DNA from: Desulfobacca acetoxidans DSM 11109 | GTDB taxonomy: Bacteria > Desulfobacterota > Desulfobaccia > Desulfobaccales > Desulfobaccaceae | Assembly: GCF_000195295.1 (NCBI RefSeq) | Contig: NC_015388.1 | Span: 1,922,001-1,986,000, forward strand | Reading direction: 5' to 3' | DNA length: 64,000 nt | Shown: piece after piece, positions 1 through 8,337 of the stretch | How positions within the stretch are numbered: position 1 is the first letter of the stretch | How the letters are laid out: each line of letters opens with the position of its first letter | Program-made: the position numbers and the translations under genes | The notes under the pieces: generated by a model | Told to the model about the DNA's origin: nothing | The model's database searches: none | What the model saw: the letters and a program-made list of their open reading frames with translations, nothing else

Positions 1-1
1 A

Positions 2-811
2 AAATATATTATTAATGCCGAACTATTGCTTTTGACCGGTATGCATATCGGCGGTTCCACTGAAGGTTTTGAGATAGGTGGTTTGGACAATCCGGTCATT
101 AAAGATCCCATTAGCGATGTTCCATATATTCCAGGATCCTCTTTGAAAGGAAAGATGCGTTCTCTTTTAGAATGGGCCTATGGATTAGTTACCATTAAGC
201 AAAATGAGAAAACCAGTCTTTGGGAAGGAGAGCTTTGCTCGGACGCTGAAAAAGATCTGGCCATAGTCTTTGGCGTGCCGGCAGAAGAACATCCAAAAGC
301 CTCGCTACCCCCAGGTCCCACCAGGCTGACAGTCCGGGATGCCTATCCAAAAGGTTTTGAGGCAGGCTCGGACACCGTGGGTGAACAGGTGACCAAATGG
401 GAAAGAGACATGGGGGAAGGAATCTACACGGAAATTAAATATGAAAACGCTATTGACCGACTAACCTCAGTAGCCAACCCACGTCCTATGGAAAGGGTGC
501 CGGCCGGCTCGCGGTTTGAGCTTCAGTTTATTTATGATGTTTATCAAAATAAGGATATTGCCCGTCTCAAGCTTCTCTTCGAAGGACTTAGATTATTAGA
601 AGATTCTGCTTTGGGAGGGGGAGGATCCCGCGGCAGCGGCAGGATAAAGGTAGAAAGTATTTCAGTTGGAGCGCGGGAGCGATCATATTATTTGGGGGAG
701 AAAACCCAAGATGAAAAGAAACTAACACTAGAATGTCCAAAAGATGGAGTTGGCTTGGAAGAGATCTTGAAAAATTTCTCGACGCATTTTCCTTCCGGCG
801 CAGGAGATTAA
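2..811 (+). CDS. csm3: Type III-A CRISPR RAMP protein Csm3 (5' end outside window)
   Basis: Backbone subunit of the Csm interference complex; in known systems Csm3 lines the crRNA and cuts target RNA every six nucleotides. The frame is open to the left edge (reading KYIINAELL before the first in-window TTG at 26), so a few N-terminal residues lie outside. Visible: HIGGS, then IGGLDNPVIKDP, whose Asp (codon 86-88) matches the catalytic Asp of Csm3, then PYIPGSSLKGKMRSLLE and a C-terminal glycine-rich loop GGGGSRGSGRIKV. The IGG-D-NPVIKDP signature favours Csm3 over Cmr4. The csm4 start follows the stop by one base, so this is one operon; cas10 and csm2 are expected further left. Confidence 0.95.
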   Translation, partial: KYIINAELLLLTGMHIGGSTEGFEIGGLDNPVIKDPISDVPYIPGSSLKGKMRSLLEWAYGLVTIKQNEKTSLWEGELCSDAEKDLAIVFGVPAEEHPKASLPPGPTRLTVRDAYPKGFEAGSDTVGEQVTKWERDMGEGIYTEIKYENAIDRLTSVANPRPMERVPAGSRFELQFIYDVYQNKDIARLKLLFEGLRLLEDSALGGGGSRGSGRIKVESISVGARERSYYLGEKTQDEKKLTLECPKDGVGLEEILKNFSTHFPSGAGD

Positions 812-812
812 C

Positions 813-1850
813 ATGCCAACGTACGAAGTATGCCTCTGGCCTCGAAGCAGTTTTGAATTTGTGCCTCGGGCTGAGACCCTGTTTGGCGCCATCTGCTGGA
901 CCATTCGTAGCTTCTGGGGGGAAAATAAGTTAACCGATATCCTGGCGGAATTTTCCCGAAAACCACCCTTCCTCCTGAGTAGCTCCTTCCCTTGCCAACG
1001 TCTGCGCTCTGGAAAAATTATCCACTACCTGCCTCGCCCTATTCTGCGGCCTTTGTCTCTGAACGATATCGTTGGCTGTTGCACTGAGGCTAAACCGGAT
1101 CATAAAGGATTGAGTTATGACTCTCCCGGACAAAGCGCCTTTACCTGGATTATGGAACAATACAAACAATGCAGAAAAATAGCATTCATCACTTCCGCGG
1201 CTCTGGATTTATTCTCCTCTGCCTCCGATGAACTTCCACTTTTTAAGGCCTTTCTTGAAGGTCAGCTCCAGGAACCGAAATGGCGATCGAATCAAGGGAT
1301 GGCTAAGACAAAGATTGATCGGCTGGGGCAGGCAACCAGCGGGGCAGGAAACCTATTTTTCCAGGAAGAACAGTTCCTCTCCCAAGGGTGGGGCCTATAT
1401 TTTTTGGTGCGGACTGATCATTGGAGTGATTTGATTTACCCAGTTTTCCGTTTTTTGGAGGACAGCGGCATCGGCCGCAATGCCCATACCGGCCGAAATC
1501 AATTTCGCCTGGAATGGACCGCAGAACCAGATTGGCTTCCTTCCGGGAAAGGTCCACGATTTATTTGTTTATCTCCTTATTGTCAGAATATTGGTGATGA
1601 TATTGATTGGGACGCTTCGACGTATGGGGTGAAATCATTTCAAGGTGCGGTGGAAAGCCGGGAGGAATTTGCCGGCAGCCCCGTTTGGAAAAGGAGATTT
1701 CTCATGGTCCAGGAAGGGTCTTGCTTAATAGCGAGTCAAGTTAAGGACTACTATGGATGCCTGGTGCCCAGTTCAGAAATCAAGGGCAAGACGGTCTACA
1801 CCTATGCTATAACCTGGCCTTTACATCTAGACATGCCAAAGGAGGATTAG
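813..1850 (+). CDS. csm4: Type III-A CRISPR RAMP protein Csm4
   Basis: 345-residue RAMP that in known Csm complexes holds the 5' handle of the crRNA and contacts Cas10. It begins MPTYEVCLWPRSSFEF and carries the family's N-terminal TLFGAICWTIRSFWG segment, a mid-protein RNQF/GRN region (residues about 215-235) and a C-terminal RAMP half ending in KGKTVYTYAITWP. It starts one base after csm3 stops and is followed five bases later by csm5, the normal csm3-csm4-csm5 order. Sequence divergence is typical of Csm4, so the call rests on the N-terminal motif plus position. Confidence 0.9.
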   Translation: MPTYEVCLWPRSSFEFVPRAETLFGAICWTIRSFWGENKLTDILAEFSRKPPFLLSSSFPCQRLRSGKIIHYLPRPILRPLSLNDIVGCCTEAKPDHKGLSYDSPGQSAFTWIMEQYKQCRKIAFITSAALDLFSSASDELPLFKAFLEGQLQEPKWRSNQGMAKTKIDRLGQATSGAGNLFFQEEQFLSQGWGLYFLVRTDHWSDLIYPVFRFLEDSGIGRNAHTGRNQFRLEWTAEPDWLPSGKGPRFICLSPYCQNIGDDIDWDASTYGVKSFQGAVESREEFAGSPVWKRRFLMVQEGSCLIASQVKDYYGCLVPSSEIKGKTVYTYAITWPLHLDMPKED

Positions 1851-1855
1851 TCCCC

Positions 1856-3571
1856 ATGTCTGATCAAAACACCACTGCCATGATCAATATTTTAACACCA
1901 GTACATATCGGGACCGGCGAAAAATATAGCGGCTTGGATTATCTTATCGATGAAAAATTAAATCAGCTTTTTCGTCTCCCCACGGAAGGCGTGATAAACG
2001 CCCTCGGTAGAAATTGGACAATCTATACAGAATGGTTAGATCAAAAATTTAAAGAGATCGAATCTAAAATTGTAGGGCTTGATTTCAAAAAGAAAAGCAA
2101 AATCGAGCGAACTGAGCTTGCCAAAATCAATTTAGAAATATTCTGTCAAACCAAAGGAATCGATAAAGATATTTTTTTTTCACGCAGTTTATACAAGCTT
2201 CCATGTTCCAAGAATCTAGGGACCGATAAAGATATCAGTGAATTCCCTAAACAGGCGCATTTGGCTTATATGCCTGGCAGTGAAATCAAAGGAGCCATCA
2301 GGACAGCGTTATTGTATAGCCTCTTGAAACATGACAGTAATATAGCTATCTACGAATGGTTAAAAACAACAATTAGAAACCTTCCTAATATTAAAATCAA
2401 GATCAAAAAAGTAGAAAAAAAATGTCAAAACATTATTAAATCCGAAGGGAATAATTCAAGTCCCAATAAAAAAGAGAAAGGAATATTAGTCAAGGAATTA
2501 GGAAAAATAGAAGACGAACTTCAGAAAAGACTACTTCGCACCAAATTATTTGGCGGCTCCGATCAGGCTCATTTTGATATTCTGAAATTCCTCCAGGTCG
2601 GCGACGGAATCCCTTTCACTCCTGCCGATTTCCTGTGTATATGTCCTGTAGAACCCATTAATACCAGCAAAAAATTCGTTAACTGGCAGGAATTTTTAGT
2701 TCCTGGCAAATCAATACCTCTCTCTAAAATAGAATTAAATTCTCATAAATCAAGAATTCAAGATTATTTGGATAAACATCATTTTTCTAAATTACAGCAA
2801 TCTTATCTATCAGAAGGAAGATTGACCCAAATACTACAGGCATGTTATGAATTTAATAAGGCTCTTCTTGAAGAAGAGATTGCTTTTTACGGGAAACCTC
2901 ATATACAAAAACAAACACCCAAAGTTATTGATAGGCTAAAAAACTTACAAGAAACAAATACACCTACCTCCCCGCTTCTCCGTCTCGGCATGGGGCAGGG
3001 CTATCTGAGCGTCACAATTAATCTGCTTTTTAAGCAGAAAGAATTTGAGCTCTATGACAAAGTTTTAATCCACGCAACGCAAAACGTCAGTTACGACTCT
3101 GAACATGGCGGCCCCCTACCTAAAACCCGCCGGCTTGTTGAATATAACGGTGAAATTTGGCCACCTGGCTGGATACAATTGCAGATGGTAGAAAAAAAAA
3201 CGGATATATTTGCTTTGCCAAAATCTTGGTCTCCTCTAAGTTTTGGGGATCTTAGTGAGGCGCCAGTTGCCAAGGGGGTGAATACCGCCGAAAAAGAACC
3301 AGAGCAATCAGGAGAATTAGCCCCGGCAAAACCTGAATTGCGGCCGGAGTACGTCATTTTACTAAACCAGGCACAGAGAGTCGACTGCGTGCCCCAAGAA
3401 TTTGGGGGGATAATGCAGAAATGGCAGGGTTTGACTGAATGCGGAGAAAAAAGGGCTCTTGCTCAGGTGCTTCTGAAGAAATTGGAGCCATTGAAATTAA
3501 AAAAGAGAGATAAATTATTCGACTATAAAACACTTTTACAGCAATTTATTTCCGAGGAAAGCAAATCATGA
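1856..3571 (+). CDS. csm5: Type III-A CRISPR RAMP protein Csm5, unusually long
   Basis: Csm5 caps the 3' end of the crRNA and helps its maturation. The ATG at 1856 was chosen because a GGAGG lies just upstream, overlapping the csm4 end, and because the protein then opens with the expected RAMP strand (NILTPVHIGTGEKYSGLDYLID). A further open frame upstream to 1757 only overlaps csm4. YMPGSEIKGAIRTALLYSLL (about residues 140-160) is the glycine-rich RAMP loop. At 571 residues it is longer than most Csm5 proteins as I know them: a lysine-rich, probably coiled segment follows residue 175, and about 90 extra residues after a proline/glutamate-rich linker end the protein. The region is clearly AT-rich compared with the primase gene downstream. 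Confidence 0.88.
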   Translation: MSDQNTTAMINILTPVHIGTGEKYSGLDYLIDEKLNQLFRLPTEGVINALGRNWTIYTEWLDQKFKEIESKIVGLDFKKKSKIERTELAKINLEIFCQTKGIDKDIFFSRSLYKLPCSKNLGTDKDISEFPKQAHLAYMPGSEIKGAIRTALLYSLLKHDSNIAIYEWLKTTIRNLPNIKIKIKKVEKKCQNIIKSEGNNSSPNKKEKGILVKELGKIEDELQKRLLRTKLFGGSDQAHFDILKFLQVGDGIPFTPADFLCICPVEPINTSKKFVNWQEFLVPGKSIPLSKIELNSHKSRIQDYLDKHHFSKLQQSYLSEGRLTQILQACYEFNKALLEEEIAFYGKPHIQKQTPKVIDRLKNLQETNTPTSPLLRLGMGQGYLSVTINLLFKQKEFELYDKVLIHATQNVSYDSEHGGPLPKTRRLVEYNGEIWPPGWIQLQMVEKKTDIFALPKSWSPLSFGDLSEAPVAKGVNTAEKEPEQSGELAPAKPELRPEYVILLNQAQRVDCVPQEFGGIMQKWQGLTECGEKRALAQVLLKKLEPLKLKKRDKLFDYKTLLQQFISEESKS

Positions 3572-4665
3572 AGGTATTTATTTGCCCCACCGGAACTTCT
3601 ATCCTTACTGTAAAAGGGATAGGTTTTTCTGATATCGAGCACCGGCCCGGAAGCGAATACGCAAAGTATGAGAAAACCCGGAAATTATTAAAACACCAAC
3701 TCGAATCACACAAGGCCCATCAGAATGCACAAAAAAATCTTGACGAAGTTTCGGCTGAATTCAAAAGCCTAGTAAAAATGGGGGCGGATAAGTCTGATAT
3801 CGTCTATTTATTACATTCCGATACTGTAGACGGCCGCTTTTCGGCTGAAATCAATCGAGATCTCCTGGAAGATTATATCGCCTGCCACACTGAATTAAAA
3901 ATCATCCCCGATCTTCAGGCAGTGGATGAAACCCGTTTTCGAAAAAATGGCTTAAAGAATTTTGTCGATAATATCTTTCAATTGATCAATAAACATCAAG
4001 GGAATCAAATTATTCTGAATGCAACAGCTGGCTATAAAGTTTTGGTTCCCTATTTGACTATCCTGGGAATGGTTCACAATTTGCCGGTAAAATACATCTT
4101 CGAAAAATCAGATACCGTTTTCACTCTTTCAGGTATTCCTTTGGACCTTGACTATGATCTTCTTCTCCCGGTTTTCCCTAAGCTCAGGCGCATAGAAACG
4201 GAAACCGCAATAGGTCTTGCCGATTGGCAGTCGGATATTGATTATACCGATACCCGGTATGACTGGTTGATTGAAATAGAGGCTGGACAGGTAACCATGA
4301 GTAGTCTTGGCCTGATGTTTTATGAAAAATTAAAGGTTGATTGGGGGGAAGAATTTGAACTATGCCCCAAAAAGCCAGAAGAGAAAAAAATCCACTTAAA
4401 AAAAGGCGATGAGGATCCACCGGTAGTCAAGTTAGCCAACCGTCTGGTTAAATCTCCGTATGTTTGTGAAATCTTAAATACCTTGCCTTTTAACCCAAAA
4501 CAGCAGGACCCTATCCTTGAATGCCGGGATGACGGAATTTTGCATCTAGTCTTGACTTATACCGCCGAGGGGTTGGGTTTGGCAGTTCAAACTACCGGCA
4601 GGAACGCCACTGAAACACAAAAGATTGGCCGCCGCCTGGTCAAGAAATTTTTTCAAAGAATATAA
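3568..4665 (+). CDS. CARF-domain effector (APE2256-type) with RelE-like C-terminal domain
   Basis: Predicted cyclic-oligoadenylate-triggered effector. Residues 1-200 look like a CARF domain: MKVFICPTGTSILT at the N terminus, and N151-A-T-A-G-Y-K157 followed by VPYLTILGM, the ligand-pocket motif of the APE2256 family. Residues about 275-365 (KLANRLVKSPYVCEILNTL through VQTTGRNATETQKIG) resemble a RelE-fold ribosome-dependent RNase. A CARF-RelE architecture is known from the mRNA interferase Cami1; the assignment here is by motif and layout, not by alignment. It overlaps csm5 by ATGA and so is translated with the complex. Alternative: a CARF ring nuclease with an unrelated tail. Confidence 0.75.
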   Translation: MKVFICPTGTSILTVKGIGFSDIEHRPGSEYAKYEKTRKLLKHQLESHKAHQNAQKNLDEVSAEFKSLVKMGADKSDIVYLLHSDTVDGRFSAEINRDLLEDYIACHTELKIIPDLQAVDETRFRKNGLKNFVDNIFQLINKHQGNQIILNATAGYKVLVPYLTILGMVHNLPVKYIFEKSDTVFTLSGIPLDLDYDLLLPVFPKLRRIETETAIGLADWQSDIDYTDTRYDWLIEIEAGQVTMSSLGLMFYEKLKVDWGEEFELCPKKPEEKKIHLKKGDEDPPVVKLANRLVKSPYVCEILNTLPFNPKQQDPILECRDDGILHLVLTYTAEGLGLAVQTTGRNATETQKIGRRLVKKFFQRI

Positions 4666-4726
4666 TAAGAAAAACAAACCGACTCGGTAACCGTCACTAT
4701 ATATATATTTTGCTCAGTGGAACCCC

Positions 4727-5017
4727 TTGGACCTGAAAGCTCAACTCCAAGCCAAACGTCGCCAAATCCTGGCCCTGGCTGCCAAACACGGCACCTCGAA
4801 CCTCCGTCTCTTCGGCTCCATGGCCCGGGGTGGAGCCGGCCCAAAGAGCGATGTGGATATCTTTATCAACTTGGAATCCCGCCGCAGCCTCCTGAATCAG
4901 ATCATCCTTGGCCAGGATCTGGAAGACCTTTTGGGCTGTAAAGTCGACGTCGTTACCGAGGCTGCCTTGCACTAGTATATCAGAGAAAAAATCTTACAGG
5001 AGGCCGCGCCACTGTGA
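4727..5017 (+). pseudogene. MNT-type nucleotidyltransferase antitoxin, cut by an in-frame TAG
   Basis: Minimal nucleotidyltransferase of the MntA type, which in HEPN/MNT pairs AMPylates a HepT toxin. TTG at 4727 is the only plausible start. G30-S31-x-A-R-G followed by D42-V-D44 is the intact nucleotidyltransferase motif. Translation stops at TAG 4973-4975 directly after ALH; the same frame continues YIREKILQEAAPL to TGA 5015-5017, exactly the tail such proteins normally have after a Trp. One G-to-A change (TGG to TAG) therefore explains the truncation. No HEPN partner follows: from GTG 5014 only 29 codons are open and they do not look like HepT. Probably an orphan relic, perhaps still partly functional. 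Confidence 0.7.
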
Positions 5018-5284
5018 AGGATTTTTCCTGGGTTGAGAAGCCGGAGCACCAGGAAATTGCAGCCATTCTAACCGCGACCGGGGTTGCTTGGCATCAACCG
5101 TAATATCAAATAGTTTTAGCCCGCTTTATTCATGATATTTTGAAAAAGATAGCTAACTCATTTTAATGCCATAGATTAACAGGCTTACCTGAAATACAGA
5201 CTGTTTTTTTTGCACAGGCTGGAAAGCCTGTGCCACCGGGTATATGGGATTTTGATGAATTATCCGGGTTAGGAACGTAGAGCT
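4976..5284. other. Non-coding gap with decayed DNA and one palindrome
   Basis: Holds the read-through tail of the MNT gene, an unrecognised 29-codon frame (5014-5103) and the palindrome at 5212-5233. No promoter for csx20 stands out. Confidence 0.6.
5212..5233. repeat. REP-like palindrome, CACAGGCT family
   Basis: GCACAGGCT and AGCCTGTGC form perfect 9-base arms round GGAA. Relatives lie at 6965, 15130, 24852, 41785, 44108 and 59865. Confidence 0.75.
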
Positions 5285-5674
5285 ATGCCCGCCCTCTTCC
5301 TCCTCTTCAACCACCGCTTCACCGCCGCCCAAAAGGTCGCAGCCCGGGAGCAGCTCGGCGTCGAGCGAATCTCTGTCCTTCCCGCTGAACTCCAGCCTAT
5401 CTGGGGCCAGATTCCTCCTGACCTCCCGGAGCTGGCCAACTGTCTTGAACCGGTCCGGTCCTGGCTGGCCGGGCAGGCAACCCCCGGCGACTACGTCCTC
5501 ATCCAGGGGGACTTCGGCGCCACCTACCTGATGGTCCGCTTTGCTCTGGAGCACGGTCTCATCCCCGTCTACGCCACCACCAGCCGCCAGGCCCTCGAGG
5601 AACATCTCCCCGACGGGACTGTCAAACTGCTGCATTATTTCCAGCACCAGATGTTTCGGAGATACGGAGGGTGA
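5285..5674 (+). CDS. csx20: Csx20-family protein, probable ring nuclease
   Basis: 129-residue small Rossmann-like protein. Features recalled for Csx20: N-terminal LFNHRFTAAQKVAAREQLG, ELQPIWGQIPPDL, the central VLIQGDFGATYLMVRFAL (about residues 75-92), VYATTSRQA and a C-terminal HYFQHQMFRRYG. Csx20 is proposed to degrade cyclic oligoadenylate and switch off CARF effectors. It sits three bases before the CARF-HEPN gene, so effector and off-switch would be co-translated. No SD is obvious before its ATG. Function is inferred from family and context. Confidence 0.75.
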   Translation: MPALFLLFNHRFTAAQKVAAREQLGVERISVLPAELQPIWGQIPPDLPELANCLEPVRSWLAGQATPGDYVLIQGDFGATYLMVRFALEHGLIPVYATTSRQALEEHLPDGTVKLLHYFQHQMFRRYGG

Positions 5675-5677
5675 ATC

Positions 5678-6955
5678 ATGGCCAAACTTTATCTCTCTTT
5701 CCTGGGCACCACCAATTATCACCCTTGCACCTATACTTTTGCAGCTTGTGAAACACCTGGAGTGCGCTTTGTGCAGGAGGCCACCATAAAATCCTTCTGC
5801 GCCAACTGGACCCCACAGGATCGCATCCTGATCTTTACCACCGCCGAAGCCAATCAGAAAAACTGGCTGGATAACGGCCACACGGATTCAAGCGGCGCCG
5901 TTATCCCGCAGGCAGGTTTGCAATCCCGGCTTCAGAGGCTGTCACTCGCACCTTCGTTTAAAGATATTGCTATTCCCGAAGGTAAAAGTCAGGAGGAAAT
6001 CTGGCAGATTTTCCAGATAATAATCGAGCAATTGCGAGATGGCGACGAAGTGGTTTTCGACATTACCCATGGTTTCCGCTCCATCCCTCTTCTGGCCATT
6101 GTCGTCTTATCTTATGCCCGCGTTATGAAAAAAATTGCCATCCAGGGAATCTATTACGGTGCTTTTGAAGCCAAGCAAGGGGACACCGCGCCTATCTTTG
6201 ACCTGACCGAATTTGATGTCCTGCTGGAGTGGACGACTGCCTTGGATCGCTTTATCAAAGCCGGAGATGCAACCCTTGCCTGTGAGTTGGCTGCAGACGA
6301 AGTCAGAAAGAGAAGAAGGGAAATCAAAAGGCCGGATCAAATACTGCAAGCATTTCAAAAAGTCACCGCACAATTAAATAATTTCAGTCTGTCTCTCGCA
6401 ACCTGCCGCGGGTTGAAAATAAGCCCGATAGTTTCAGAACTGAAAGACACACTGCAAAGATGCGTCGGCCTGCCTGGAAAGCGTCCCTATATAAATCTGT
6501 TAGAAAAAGTGCAGCATGAATTGGCTGCTTTCCCCGGGGATCATGTCCGAGATGGCTTGGCAGCGGCGCAATGGTGTGCGGATCATAATCTGATCCAGCA
6601 GGGGTTTACTATCCTCCAAGAAACCCTAATCAGTTATTTTACCTTACATGTCCTCAAGGATGACCTGGTTACACCAACCTCTCGGCATTTGATGAATCAA
6701 TCAATTCATATCCTGCGTGAAAACCTCCCAGAGGAAGAATGGGCCGAACCGGCTAGAAGCAACCGTCAGAAAGTTGCTGCGATTATTGCAGCCATTCAAA
6801 GTTACCCGGCAATAGTAAAAAAACTTCGTGATCTGGGCAATGACCGCAATGACATCAACCACGCCGGCTATACGGCCAGTCCTATGGGTGCCGAAAGGTT
6901 CGCCACCAAGCTAAGAGATTATATCAACACCTTTCAGGAATTTTTTGGCAGGTGA
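5678..6955 (+). CDS. CARF-HEPN RNase, TM1812/Csx2-type (Csm6/Csx1-like)
   Basis: 425-residue ancillary RNase of type III CRISPR. N-terminal CARF domain: KLYLSFLGTTNYHPCTYTF, then D128-I-T-H131-G-F-R-S-I-P, the hallmark of this family. Residues about 230-425 are helical and end in a HEPN domain with R390-N-D-I-N-H395, a canonical R-x4-H active site. In known members cyclic oligoadenylate made by Cas10 activates indiscriminate RNA cleavage. The start is fixed by GGAGG overlapping the csx20 end. With the CARF-RelE-like gene this gives the locus two different signalling outputs plus a candidate ring nuclease. Confidence 0.9.
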   Translation: MAKLYLSFLGTTNYHPCTYTFAACETPGVRFVQEATIKSFCANWTPQDRILIFTTAEANQKNWLDNGHTDSSGAVIPQAGLQSRLQRLSLAPSFKDIAIPEGKSQEEIWQIFQIIIEQLRDGDEVVFDITHGFRSIPLLAIVVLSYARVMKKIAIQGIYYGAFEAKQGDTAPIFDLTEFDVLLEWTTALDRFIKAGDATLACELAADEVRKRRREIKRPDQILQAFQKVTAQLNNFSLSLATCRGLKISPIVSELKDTLQRCVGLPGKRPYINLLEKVQHELAAFPGDHVRDGLAAAQWCADHNLIQQGFTILQETLISYFTLHVLKDDLVTPTSRHLMNQSIHILRENLPEEEWAEPARSNRQKVAAIIAAIQSYPAIVKKLRDLGNDRNDINHAGYTASPMGAERFATKLRDYINTFQEFFGR

Positions 6956-6964
6956 GTTTATTTC

Positions 6965-6990
6965 AGGCACAGACCTGGAGGTCTGTGCCT
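6965..6990. repeat. Perfect palindrome upstream of the RAYT gene
   Basis: AGGCACAGACCT and AGGTCTGTGCCT form 12-base perfect arms with a GG loop, ten bases after the CARF-HEPN stop. It may serve as terminator stem or as RAYT substrate. Confidence 0.85.
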
Positions 6991-7027
6991 ACCGTTGGTT
7001 GAGCTGCCAGGGAAGGAACCATTCATT

Positions 7028-7540
7028 ATGCCCAAAGATAAATCAGCAGCTGACTTTTTCCCGAAGGTAACATCTTTCACCGCAACTCGGCGCAAACTGC
7101 CCCATTGGCAAAATCCCGGCAGTGTCTATTTCATCACCTGGCGGTGTAAAAACCCCCAGGAACTTTCCAATGCCGAACGAACCATCACCTTGGAATCTAT
7201 CCGGTTCTGGGACCGACAACACTGGCTGCTCTTCGCCGCCGTCATCATGCCTGACCACGTCCACCTCCTGGCTCAACCCCTTCCAACCCTCCAGGATGAA
7301 TACATCAACCTGGGAAAAATCATCAAGAGCGTCAAAACATATAGCTCCCGCAGCATAAATCAGCTTCGCGGCCAGCCAGGCCCCATATGGCAGCCGGAAC
7401 GCTATGATAGAATTGTCAGGAATGACGCCGAATTCTTAGAAAAATGGCAATATATCCGAAATAATCCCATAAAGGCAGGCCTCGCCGTCCACCCCGAAGA
7501 CTACCCCTGGCTCTATGAATCAATCAACCCCATCTGGTAG
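7028..7540 (+). CDS. REP-associated tyrosine transposase (RAYT, Y1/HUH type)
   Basis: Single-strand DNA transposase-like enzyme that handles REP palindromes. ATG 7028 was chosen over the upstream TTG 6995 because GGAAGGA precedes it. P75-D-H77-V-H79-L-L is the HUH metal motif and K-W-Q-Y142-I-R-N-N-P carries the catalytic tyrosine; the protein ends shortly after HPEDYPWLYESI, so it looks intact at 170 residues. Perfect palindromes lie 38 bases before its start and directly on its stop codon, as expected for a RAYT with its cognate REPs. It interrupts the CRISPR operon and so may be a later insertion. Confidence 0.9.
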   Translation: MPKDKSAADFFPKVTSFTATRRKLPHWQNPGSVYFITWRCKNPQELSNAERTITLESIRFWDRQHWLLFAAVIMPDHVHLLAQPLPTLQDEYINLGKIIKSVKTYSSRSINQLRGQPGPIWQPERYDRIVRNDAEFLEKWQYIRNNPIKAGLAVHPEDYPWLYESINPIW

Positions 7541-7561
7541 GACCGACCTCCAGGTCGGTCC
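7540..7561. repeat. Perfect palindrome on the RAYT stop codon
   Basis: GGACCGACCT and AGGTCGGTCC, loop CC. The first G is the last base of the TAG stop. Same layout as 6965-6990 (ACCT/AGGT core) but a different outer sequence. Confidence 0.85.
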
Positions 7562-7699
7562 ATAAATAAATTGACTGATATAAATGAACCACATACAATA
7601 TTTTTATGCTAAAACCTGACCTTATTAACACCGGACATGCCAATACCCGCCACCCCCCCCTTCCCGGCGCCCCTATGTCTTTAAATAAGAGGAACTCCC

Positions 7700-7948
7700 A
7701 TGCCCTCCTCCCTCAATGACTATTTAAATAAACTAACCCCCCAGGAAAAAGCCGAACTGGAAACCTTCGCCGCCTTCCTCATCGCCCGGCGGGGTTTAAG
7801 GTCATCGGCAATCCTTGCCGACGAGATTCCATCGGCGGAACTTATGGCTCTGGCGATGCAATCCTCCAGTTTTGACTGGTTGGCCGATGCCGACGAAGAT
7901 ATCTACGGCCCCACCGACGGGGGGGAGGCTACATGGCTCCGGGAGTGA
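7700..7948 (+). CDS. Putative antitoxin of a PemK/MazF-type pair
   Basis: 82-residue acidic protein (MPSSLNDYLNKLTPQEKAELETF) with a helical N-terminal half and an acidic tail (DADEDIYGPTDGGEA). AAGAGGA precedes the ATG. It overlaps the downstream PemK-like toxin by 16 bases, the usual antitoxin-first arrangement. I do not recognise a precise family; the helix-rich LNKLTPQEKAELETFAAFL stretch resembles small antitoxins of the DUF2281 kind. The call rests mainly on position and size. Confidence 0.6.
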   Translation: MPSSLNDYLNKLTPQEKAELETFAAFLIARRGLRSSAILADEIPSAELMALAMQSSSFDWLADADEDIYGPTDGGEATWLRE

Positions 7949-8337
7949 TCCGACGAGGCAGCATTGTTCTGGTCAAATACCCATTATGCCGATCAGGAGA
8001 TCGGCTCTACCATTTTACTGATCTTTCCGCCCAGAAACTGCGCCCGGCCCTGATCCTGACCCCTGATTCCCTTTTGCGAAAACTGGATGAAGCCGTCTTT
8101 CTTTTTATCTCGTCCGTCATCCCTGATGTTGTGCTTCCCAGCGATTATATCTTGACCACCGATCATCCCTCTTTCCCCGCTACCGGCCTCAAACGTTCGT
8201 CAGTTTTCCGAGCCCACAAAATCATCACGCTCCACAAAACTATGGCAGCCCGCAGCCTCGGTGACGCCGATGAAATCCTGATGCGGCAGATCACCCATTG
8301 CCTCGCCAGGGCCTTAGGAATGCAACGCCATGAATGA
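7933..8337 (+). CDS. PemK/MazF-family toxin
   Basis: 134-residue endoribonuclease-type toxin. IRRGSIVLVKYP at the N terminus, KLRPALILTPD in the middle and the T-G-L-K-R-S-S-V-F-R-A-H-K stretch near residue 100 match the SH3-like PemK fold, where the Arg-Pro and Thr/Ser positions form the RNase site. A GGGGGAGG motif inside the antitoxin end precedes the ATG. Its TGA lies eight bases inside the primase gene (ATGAATGA), so toxin and primase are probably co-translated, which is unusual for a TA pair. Confidence 0.8.
   Translation: MAPGVIRRGSIVLVKYPLCRSGDRLYHFTDLSAQKLRPALILTPDSLLRKLDEAVFLFISSVIPDVVLPSDYILTTDHPSFPATGLKRSSVFRAHKIITLHKTMAARSLGDADEILMRQITHCLARALGMQRHE

Noticed and set aside
5153-5881. 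242-codon minus-strand frame over csx20 and the CARF-HEPN start
   Set aside because: Shadow of two real genes; no RBS and no domain.
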